Assembly (NCBI GenBank): GCA_012517575.1
Contig: JAAYUQ010000034.1
Span: forward strand, 18,095-82,094
From: Bacteroidales bacterium
GTDB taxonomy: Bacteria; Bacteroidota; Bacteroidia; Bacteroidales; Paludibacteraceae
Reading direction: 5' to 3'
Length of the DNA: 64,000 bases
Position numbers and translations under genes: made by a program. The first letter of the stretch is position 1, and each line of letters opens with the position of its first letter. This document shows positions 57,492 through 64,000 of this stretch, piece by piece. The notes under the pieces are model-generated. The model saw only the letters and a list, made by a program, of their open reading frames with translations, was not told the origin of the DNA and did not search any database.

Positions 57492-59750
57492 TTAGAATTC
57501 GGTTTTTAAAGTCAAGCCCAATTGAGTTGGATTTCCTTTTTGAAAAAATTTATTGCCAAACGATTCAAAATAAAAAGCATTGTACTGTGTGTCGAAGAGA
57601 TTTTTCGCCCAAAGTTCAACTCTGAAATTTCCTTTGCCAACGCCAACTTTTGCATTTACCAAACCATAAAAATTCTGATAAATGGAATTATCTATATCCC
57701 AATAGATTTTTCCGGCTCCGTTGTATTGCACCGAAGCCATTATCTGATCGACAAACGATTTTTTGAATGTATGAAGATATTCACAACCGATGTTCAGGGT
57801 GTTTTGAGGAGCGTAAGGAACAAATTTTCCCTTGTAATCAACTTCCTGAGCCATTCCGTTGTTTTGAACCGAATCGGTGTAATTGGTAAAAGTTGCATGG
57901 GCATAACCATAATTAATTCCGGCTGCAAAACCTTTGCCTAAGTTTGCCTGTAATGACAATTCAATTCCTTTGCTATCCACTTTCCCTGCGTTGGTAATCA
58001 TGCGTCCGTTTCCGCTGGGGACAAATCTGGTCAGTTGCATGTCGGTGATTTGCATGTAAAACAACGACATTTGCATTTTCAGTTTATTGTCCATAAATGC
58101 CGACTGGAAGCCTGTTTCGTAATTCCAACTGTACTCTGGTTGATACAAAATGGCTTTGCGTACATCCGGTTGCTGAGCGGAAGGATTACCCGAATTCATT
58201 AAATCGTTCTGTATCAAGTCGGAGAACATTTGTATATTGTAACCTCCGGCTTTGTAACCTTTCGAAACGTTGGCATAAACAAATTGTTGGTTGTTCCAAG
58301 CGTATTTCAAAGTAACTTTTGGAAGAAATTCTGAAAATTTTACCGATTCTGCTCCCTGAAGTGTGTCGGCTAAAGTGGTTGGGATATTTCTATTACCCAT
58401 TTTCATTAATAAATCCAGACTTGTATTGGTAAAATAATTCAAATTTACTTTCTCGAAATCGGCACGAATGCCTACACTCGCTGAAAGTCCATTGGTAAAC
58501 AGATGATTGAAGGTTGATTGGTGATACAAAGCTCCTTCTACAGTTTTTGTGTTGTAAATTCCCGGTATATCCATAATGGTGCTGGTAATGGTCTTTTGTG
58601 GTGCACCGGCTGCATGTGTCCTGTCGAGTACCGGTTGAAGAATATTGGTTAATGCATCCTGTTTAAAAGCTACCGGCGCATCAGTATTTAATTTTTGATA
58701 AAAACCTGTAACTCCGAAACTCCACTGATAATTGCCTTCCGTTCTCGATTTCAATGTAATTTCTTCATTAATGGCATGCTGTTTTTGCAATTGTTCGAGC
58801 GAAAAGTAAGAAAGTGGCGTGAAATCCTGATCCATATTCATTTCATCCGAAAAATACTGATAAGAAGTAGTTGAAGTTAGTTGTATTTTGTCGTTTTGAA
58901 ATTCAAACAATAAACTGTTGGTGAGCATGTCGCGCAAATAGGAACTTTTATCGTTAAAATTTGGTTCTGCCGTCGATTTCGTTGTAGCATCATACAGTCC
59001 GTAAGGAAAGGCATTTTGATTTACAAAATCATAATTGATAATGTATTGTGCTCGCAGCGAAGGTAAAATATGCCAGTCGAATTTTGCTCTTCCACCGGCA
59101 GAAGTTTTCCAGTCGGCATCTTTTCCGGTAAATGTGTTGGTGAAGAATCCGTTACGATGATGATAATAACCACTTAGCGATAATCCGGTTTTATTGCTCA
59201 GTTTGTCGTAGTACGAAGCTTGTGCTTGCAGTAATCCATAATTTCCACCGGTAACTGATAATTTTGTTCCTTGATATTCAAACGGAGAAAGTGTATAAAT
59301 ATTTACCACACCGCCCAACGCATTGCGTCCGTATAAGGTACTTTGTGAACCACGCAAAACTTCAACCTGTAAAATATCGTAGAAATTGAAATCGAATGTT
59401 GTTTTTTCAAAATAAGGAACATTATCTACGTACAAAGCCATAGATTGTCCCGTACTGCGTGCGCCAACACCACGAATATAAGGAGCCGTTGACATGGCTG
59501 AGCCATAATCGGGAATAAAGAAATTGGGAACCAATATGCTCAAATCGCGTACAGAATTGACTTGTGCCTGATTGATAAGATTGGATGACACAACCGAATA
59601 CGAAGCAGACGGTTGTGCGGGTAAGGTTTCTTTGTGCGAAATGATCTGAATTTCTTCAAGATAAACATGTTTCAATGAATCTTTCGGTTCCATATCAACT
59701 GCAAAAAGTAAGGTTGGAATTAAAGAGAGCAATATCAATATTTTTTTCAT
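57492..59750 (-). CDS. TonB-dependent outer-membrane receptor
   Basis: 752 residues from the ATG at 59750, whose signal peptide is MKKILILLSLIPTLLFA. A plug domain (about 45-150: SVRDLSILVPNFFIPDYG, MALYVDNVPYFEK, EVLRGSQSTLYGRNALGGVVNI) is followed by a 22-strand barrel ending in a C-terminal Phe (LTLKTEF). There is no N-terminal carboxypeptidase-regulatory domain and no SusD partner, so it is a classical receptor, not SusC. By similarity to pesticin/siderophore-type receptors it may import iron complexes or cobalamin; the substrate cannot be decided. It stands alone. Confidence 0.92.
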   Translation of the reverse strand: MKKILILLSLIPTLLFAVDMEPKDSLKHVYLEEIQIISHKETLPAQPSASYSVVSSNLINQAQVNSVRDLSILVPNFFIPDYGSAMSTAPYIRGVGARSTGQSMALYVDNVPYFEKTTFDFNFYDILQVEVLRGSQSTLYGRNALGGVVNIYTLSPFEYQGTKLSVTGGNYGLLQAQASYYDKLSNKTGLSLSGYYHHRNGFFTNTFTGKDADWKTSAGGRAKFDWHILPSLRAQYIINYDFVNQNAFPYGLYDATTKSTAEPNFNDKSSYLRDMLTNSLLFEFQNDKIQLTSTTSYQYFSDEMNMDQDFTPLSYFSLEQLQKQHAINEEITLKSRTEGNYQWSFGVTGFYQKLNTDAPVAFKQDALTNILQPVLDRTHAAGAPQKTITSTIMDIPGIYNTKTVEGALYHQSTFNHLFTNGLSASVGIRADFEKVNLNYFTNTSLDLLMKMGNRNIPTTLADTLQGAESVKFSEFLPKVTLKYAWNNQQFVYANVSKGYKAGGYNIQMFSDLIQNDLMNSGNPSAQQPDVRKAILYQPEYSWNYETGFQSAFMDNKLKMQMSLFYMQITDMQLTRFVPSGNGRMITNAGKVDSKGIELSLQANLGKGFAAGINYGYAHATFTNYTDSVQNNGMAQEVDYKGKFVPYAPQNTLNIGCEYLHTFKKSFVDQIMASVQYNGAGKIYWDIDNSIYQNFYGLVNAKVGVGKGNFRVELWAKNLFDTQYNAFYFESFGNKFFQKGNPTQLGLTLKTEF

Positions 59751-59789
59751 TTTTTCTGATTTTATATAAAGTTTAAAAATTAATAGCAC

Positions 59790-60139
59790 AAATGATTATC
59801 CATTTTTTTAAATTAAGATTAGGAAATGTCATAATATTCAAATGGTTTTTATTCATTTCAAAAAAAGTTTGTGTATTTACAAATTAGAATCTATATAATA
59901 CGGATAAATAAATACGAATGTGAAAGTTTTTTCGGCATTTATTATGGATGGTGCCATGCTGAAAGTTTTTAAAAATTAGATTTTCATTTGTCGGGTTTTC
60001 GGTAAAAATGAAAACTCAAGAAATAATGAAAACGCCAAATTTTTGATTTTTCCTGCTTTAAAAAGTTTTTAAAGAATGGTTTCAGGCAAAATAGCTACTA
60101 AAATAGCCAATACAAAATACAAAAAGAAATCTTTCAGAT
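59790..60139. other. Non-coding A+T-rich region
   Basis: About 350 bases. Only a weak TTTTCATTT/AAATGAAAA inverted repeat (59981-60014) is seen. No clear promoter or RNA. Confidence 0.4.
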
Positions 60140-60496
60140 TTAACATGCGTTGAAAGCGGGAGGCGGACGACAAAAAAGTTCTGCCAAGAAATCATTTGAA
60201 ATGCAAGAAGTTAAATTTTCAAGAGGAAATATTAAGGGGAAATGATAGATGGGTTTAATTGATTCTTCGGATGGAATGATGGCCGAAACAGAAAAATAAT
60301 CTTCAAATTGAAACGTATTCCCGGTTTCAATTTTGTTTTCAGTCGAAACAAATACTTGATGTTGTGTAATGGGAGTAATTTCCTTGACTTCTGAAACATG
60401 AGATGACGAAACACTTGCCGACAAACACATGACATAACCTACGACCATCAGTATTTGCGGAATAAAGGAAGCAAAAAGAATATTGTCAAACATCAT
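60140..60496 (-). CDS. Small exported or membrane-anchored hypothetical protein
   Basis: 118 residues from the ATG at 60496 (MMFDNILFASFIPQILMVVGYVMCLSAS, a single hydrophobic N-terminal segment). The rest is polar with two cysteines. The frame is open into tRNA-Thr, but that part cannot be coding, which fixes the start after the tRNA. Family not recognised. Only moderately sure it is real. Confidence 0.5.
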   Translation of the reverse strand: MMFDNILFASFIPQILMVVGYVMCLSASVSSSHVSEVKEITPITQHQVFVSTENKIETGNTFQFEDYFSVSAIIPSEESIKPIYHFPLIFPLENLTSCISNDFLAELFCRPPPAFNAC

Positions 60497-60517
60497 CTTT
60501 GGAAAATCGTTATAAAG

Positions 60518-60590
60518 AGCCTTTTTGGGGACTCGAACCCCAGACCTATTCATTACGAATGAATCGCTCTACCAGCTGAGCTAAAAAGGC
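60518..60590 (-). tRNA. tRNA-Thr (anticodon CGT)
   Basis: 73 bases. Acceptor GCCTTTT/AAAAGGC with discriminator T, D-loop AGCTGGTA, anticodon loop TTCGTAA, TpsiC arm TGGGG-TTCGAGT-CCCCA. Confidence 0.95.
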
Positions 60591-60679
60591 AGTATTTATT
60601 AACGGCTGCAAAATTAATCAAAAAAATCGAGATAATTGCAGGTGATGAAATCAAAATTTTTGAAGTAGGAAATTTTTGA

Positions 60680-61360
60680 TTATACCAATATCCGCACAAG
60701 ACTCCAACCCAAAATTCCGACCACTGTGGCGAGTAGTATCAAAAGAGGAAAAGCGGAATTTGCCGAGCGTTTACTCCGAAAACGCGAAGAAACGTAAAAA
60801 ATATTTGGTTTAATTGTTCTAAGCAGCCAATAGCAAAAAATGGCCACAAGAAATCCAACCATATATCCACCCACAACGTCGAGAGGATAATGGACACCCA
60901 AATAAATTCGGGAATAACCCGTAATTAGCGACCAGAGCAAAATAATCAAGGTGTAGCCTTTTTTTCGGAAAAGGTAAGCGGAAAGAACGGCGAAACCCAG
61001 TGAATTTGCAGCATGGGATGAAACAAAACCGTATTTTCCTCCACGATAGCCATCTACCAAATGAACCAGCCCGCTGATAGTTTCTTCGCGAGAAGGACGC
61101 AAACGTTGAACAGCATTTTTGATAATTCCCGATGAAATCTGATCGGCAAGTAAAATACATAGGGCAAAAGAAAGAATAATCCAGAAAGATTCCGATTTCC
61201 ACTGTTTGATGATTACATACAGTACGGAGATATAAAACGGTATCCAAACCAGTTTGTTGCTGAAAGCCATCATGAACCCGTCAAAAAATGAGCTGTGTGC
61301 ACCATTCAAGGCCAAAAACACATTGGTATCCCAAATTCTTAATGTTTCTATCAGGTTCAT
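60680..61360 (-). CDS. PAP2 family membrane phosphatase
   Basis: 226 residues with five or six helices. The three PAP2 motifs are present: KNAVQRLRPSRE, SSHAANSLG and SRIYLGVHYPLDVVGG. Such enzymes dephosphorylate lipids in the envelope, for example undecaprenyl diphosphate or phosphatidylglycerol phosphate. Which one cannot be told. Near BatE but probably a separate unit. Confidence 0.92.
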   Translation of the reverse strand: MNLIETLRIWDTNVFLALNGAHSSFFDGFMMAFSNKLVWIPFYISVLYVIIKQWKSESFWIILSFALCILLADQISSGIIKNAVQRLRPSREETISGLVHLVDGYRGGKYGFVSSHAANSLGFAVLSAYLFRKKGYTLIILLWSLITGYSRIYLGVHYPLDVVGGYMVGFLVAIFCYWLLRTIKPNIFYVSSRFRSKRSANSAFPLLILLATVVGILGWSLVRILV

Positions 61361-61401
61361 TTTCCGTTTAGTTTTTCAAGGATAAAAAAAGGCGATTTTT
61401 T

Positions 61402-62160
61402 TTATATTTTTTCAATACTTTTATTTTCTACCCATCCCACATTTCCATTACCAATTTTGATTTCTGCCCAATCGCCCAATACGCTTTTTATGGTAACTTT
61501 TGTACCTTCATGTAATTGAAACAAATCTGTTCCACTTTCGTCGGGTGAACTTTTCACGGTTACCACTCCCGACATGATAATGGCCTGAAGAGAATTGGTT
61601 TCTTCGTTTTTGCGAATACCCGAAAAAATCAGGCTGGTAACAGCAAAAAGAAGCAATACAATTCCTGTATAGAAGGAATTTTTTCGTTGTCGCACCGATG
61701 TGCCAAATGCAAAAAGAAAAGCAAAAATCAGTGCTGCCAAAAAGAACAGGTAACCCGCCGTAAACCATTGGTTGGATGTGAACATGTGCATCAAATCGGT
61801 AATCCAACGCTGAATAAAAAACTGCTGGTTGTAATTGACGTTGTCCACTATTTTTTGTTGCGCCAATTGCAAATTGAATCGGGCATCCTCAAATCGTGGT
61901 GAAAGTTTTAGCGCCCTTTCGTAATTCAGAATGGCCAATCCAATTTCATTCATTTTATAATAGGCGTTTCCCAAATTATAATAGAGTTCGGGCGCTACGC
62001 CTTCGTTTTGCAATATTTTTTCGTATTGTTTGGCAGCTGCCTGAAAATTTCCTTTTGCATAAAGATCATTGGCATATTTTATAGCATCTGATTGCGCTGT
62101 GAGTGGCAGCGAAGCCATAAGGCTTAGTATTAATATTATACTGGATAAAATACGTTTCAT
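61402..62160 (-). CDS. batE: BatE-like TPR and SH3 membrane protein
   Basis: 252 residues: signal peptide, three TPR-like repeats (AIKYANDLYAKGNFQAAAKQYEKIL; PELYYNLGNAYYKMNEIGLAILNYERAL), two membrane helices around 130-180, and a C-terminal SH3-like region (SPDESGTDLFQLHEGTKVTIKSVLGDWAEIKIGNGNVGWVE). This layout directly after BatD is that of BatE in the Bacteroidota aerotolerance (bat) operon. Its exact task is not established. Confidence 0.82.
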   Translation of the reverse strand: MKRILSSIILILSLMASLPLTAQSDAIKYANDLYAKGNFQAAAKQYEKILQNEGVAPELYYNLGNAYYKMNEIGLAILNYERALKLSPRFEDARFNLQLAQQKIVDNVNYNQQFFIQRWITDLMHMFTSNQWFTAGYLFFLAALIFAFLFAFGTSVRQRKNSFYTGIVLLLFAVTSLIFSGIRKNEETNSLQAIIMSGVVTVKSSPDESGTDLFQLHEGTKVTIKSVLGDWAEIKIGNGNVGWVENKSIEKI

Positions 62161-62265
62161 ACGTTTTTTTTATTTTTTTCAATTAGGGTGACAACTGAAT
62201 TGACGGCATTCATTCGTTCAGAATAAATTGTTTTAACGAGTTTATCGGTTTGTTCAAACAATTGG

Positions 62266-64000
62266 TTATCTTTTTATCGCTTCCTCCAATCCGCTAATTA
62301 CTTGCATAGTTTCTTCATACATATTTCCCATTTCCTGCTGACCGGATTTTGGCGCATATCGGGCAAATTCGCAATCGTTCAAAATTTTCATTAATTGGTT
62401 TGTCAATTCGTCGGGTACTCCTCTGACACTCAATTCTTCCAAGACGGTTTCTCTGGTAAGCGAAGCAACCGGAATAGAGAGTTTGTTGCTTAAGTAATTC
62501 CATGTAGCTTTAAGAATTTCATCATAAAAAGCATCCTTGTTGCCTTCTTTAAGCAACTTCTGAGCCAGTTTCAACCTTTTCTGAGCCATTTTGTTGGCTT
62601 TTTTGTTTCTTACCAAAGCTATGTCGGCATTTTCCTTAACTTTTTTGCGGAAGAAGAAAAACAAACCGGCAGCCACAAGCAATGGAATAATGAACAGCAG
62701 CCACGCCAGTGTTGATCCGAAAATAGGCTTTGAAGTTTTGATCAGACGGATATTGCCTGTATAAATATAGCGAATATCTTTGTTGATTTGTCTAATGTCT
62801 TCTTTGGGATTATAGTTGCTAACTACTGTTGTATTTTGATTACCGGAACCTTTCAGTACTTTCAGACTGTAACTGGGAGTACGCAACATTTTATAGGTTT
62901 TGTCCCGAAGATCGAAATAGGAAAATTCTACAGGCGGAATTTCAAAATTTCCCGAATGGCGGGGAATAAACAGGTATTCGATAGTTTTTGTTCCACTGAC
63001 GCCCGAAGCAGAAGTCTTAAAGTTATTGGTAACTTTCGGGTCATAAATTTCAAAATCGCTCGGAAATTTTACTTCAGGAGTTTTTATCAGTTTCATGTTG
63101 CCACTACCGGCGATGTTGATTTTAAGTGTAACAGCCTCATTTTCCTTCACTTCTTGAGCCGATATGGAAGAACTCATGGTGAAATTTCCCACTGCTCCTC
63201 CAAAAACCATCGGTTTATCTTCTGGAAGCGGTTTGACGGTAATTTTTAAACCTGGCGCCACCAAATTTTTTGTTACGTTGGTATAGGAATCAAAAAAATC
63301 GTCGAAAATACTGTGAATGGAAGTCTGATTTTGAACACGAATCACTGATTCAAAAACGGCATTGCCAATTTGAATGGTGCCTGCGCGTTGCGGATAGAGT
63401 AGTGTTTGGTAAAGTACCACTGTCCCGTAGTTGTGTCCATTATAGTTTTCATAGGAAAACTGCTTATTTTGTGTCTGTTCAATTTCCTGTTTGAGAAATC
63501 CGTCAAAATCGGGCATTTTTTTGTTGACGCACTGCGCTACATCCACCAATGTATAGAGTTTGTAGGTAATCAAGATTGCTTCTTGTTCGTAAACGTTGGT
63601 TTTGGAAGGAATAGTGCGGATAAAGATATTTTCGTTCGAAATATTTTTTGAAGATGGTTTTCTACCGTTATCGGCAGGCGAGGAAGATTCATCCGATTGT
63701 TGATCGGCTGGTAAAACTTTGATGGTCAAACCGTTGGAAGTATATTTCTGGCTGTTTACCATGATGCTGGCCGAAGGGATGGTAAAAGTTCCTGTTCGTT
63801 GAGGCATTAGGGTGTAAGTGTAAGAAATTGACATGGAAGAACTTCGCTTCCCATTGACAATCTGAATACTTGAACTTCTCGATTCAAAAGGGCCTGCCAG
63901 AATATCGAAATCCTTGATTTCGGGCACACGCAAATCTTTGCCTTGTGCATTGATGGTATAAACCAACTGAAAAGGCTTGTCCAAAATCACGGTTGATGGA
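62266..64000 (-). CDS. batD: BatD family protein, N-terminus beyond the window
   Basis: At least 577 codons, open through the right edge (preceding codons read STVILDKPFQLVYTINAQ), so the GTG at 63990 is not the start. Repeated Ig-like beta domains typical of BatD (VPEIKDFDILAGPFESRSSS; EAVTLKINIAGSGNMKLIKTPEVKFPSDFEIYDPKVT; SGTKTIEYLFIPRHSGNFEIPPVEFSYFD), then a membrane helix (LAWLLFIIPLLVAAGLFFFF) and a cytoplasmic helical tail. BatD belongs to the bat operon (MoxR, BatA, BatB, BatC, BatD, BatE), linked to oxygen tolerance and envelope integrity. The gene runs into batE after 105 bases. Confidence 0.85.
   Translation of the reverse strand, partial: PSTVILDKPFQLVYTINAQGKDLRVPEIKDFDILAGPFESRSSSIQIVNGKRSSSMSISYTYTLMPQRTGTFTIPSASIMVNSQKYTSNGLTIKVLPADQQSDESSSPADNGRKPSSKNISNENIFIRTIPSKTNVYEQEAILITYKLYTLVDVAQCVNKKMPDFDGFLKQEIEQTQNKQFSYENYNGHNYGTVVLYQTLLYPQRAGTIQIGNAVFESVIRVQNQTSIHSIFDDFFDSYTNVTKNLVAPGLKITVKPLPEDKPMVFGGAVGNFTMSSSISAQEVKENEAVTLKINIAGSGNMKLIKTPEVKFPSDFEIYDPKVTNNFKTSASGVSGTKTIEYLFIPRHSGNFEIPPVEFSYFDLRDKTYKMLRTPSYSLKVLKGSGNQNTTVVSNYNPKEDIRQINKDIRYIYTGNIRLIKTSKPIFGSTLAWLLFIIPLLVAAGLFFFFRKKVKENADIALVRNKKANKMAQKRLKLAQKLLKEGNKDAFYDEILKATWNYLSNKLSIPVASLTRETVLEELSVRGVPDELTNQLMKILNDCEFARYAPKSGQQEMGNMYEETMQVISGLEEAIKR

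Noticed and set aside
57492..59750. TonB-dependent receptor as a SusC homologue
   Set aside because: It lacks the N-terminal carboxypeptidase-regulatory domain and no SusD-like gene is adjacent.

Overview
The window is chromosomal DNA from a member of the phylum Bacteroidota, most likely an anaerobic, saccharolytic Bacteroidales. The evidence is A+T-rich sequence, promoters of the TAnnTTTG type instead of the E. coli -10 box, almost no Shine-Dalgarno sites, a PorE-type component of the type IX secretion system (T9SS), secreted proteins with C-terminal T9SS sorting domains, a BatD/BatE pair, a propeller/Y_Y_Y/LuxR-type sensor-regulator, class I fumarase and pyruvate phosphate dikinase. The genus cannot be fixed from sequence alone.

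Layout. 0-5 kb: a partial ECF sigma factor running off the left edge, an NlpC/P60 peptidase, a PgpH-type HD phosphodiesterase and D-lactate dehydrogenase. 5-6 kb: a small island with a DUF559 nuclease-like gene bounded by 27-bp palindromic inverted repeats. 6-13.5 kb: cobalamin-dependent methionine synthase without its reactivation domain, phosphoglycerate mutase, an exported membrane protein, a two-gene LysO transporter and fumarase. 13.7-25.1 kb: an accessory block of secreted proteins (a broken beta-helix/starch-binding-like T9SS cargo, a large amidase-propeller T9SS cargo, a TolB-like propeller) plus a broken propeller/LuxR regulator. Two transcription units in this block share a LacI-type palindrome. 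25-32.7 kb: tRNA-Lys, a C69 dipeptidase, a small exported basic protein, glycine dehydrogenase, RlpA, transaldolase and tRNA-Cys. 32.8-36.8 kb: an ECF sigma / anti-sigma-like / Spy-like module, a 2-hydroxyacid dehydrogenase and a divergent DUF1015 gene. 36.9-47.6 kb: PorE, ThyA, FolA, a YhdH-type oxidoreductase, bactofilin, a GNAT/FemAB-like protein, MalQ with N-terminal starch-binding modules, Pgk and OsmC. 47.9-57.3 kb: pyruvate phosphate dikinase (interrupted), ClpB, a tiny lipoprotein, MutS2 and MazG. 57.5-64 kb: a TonB-dependent receptor, a small membrane protein, tRNA-Thr, a PAP2 phosphatase, BatE, and BatD running off the right edge.

How the genes work together. Most are core carbon and one-carbon metabolism: GpmA, Pgk, PpdK and transaldolase in central carbon flow; fumarase and D-lactate dehydrogenase in fermentation; GcvP, MetH, ThyA and FolA in folate and C1 chemistry; MalQ in glucan use. 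The envelope theme (PorE, T9SS cargo, RlpA, NlpC/P60, bactofilin, BatD/E) is the second thread.

The most notable observations are as follows. Three otherwise intact genes, including the core enzyme PpdK, are cut by single in-frame stops, and one of them also carries a one-base frameshift. A DUF559 gene lies between inverted palindromes, and its frame also reads upstream through one palindrome except for a single TAA. A shared LacI-type operator sits upstream of two secreted-protein units. I found no transposase, integrase, CRISPR array, rRNA or riboswitch.
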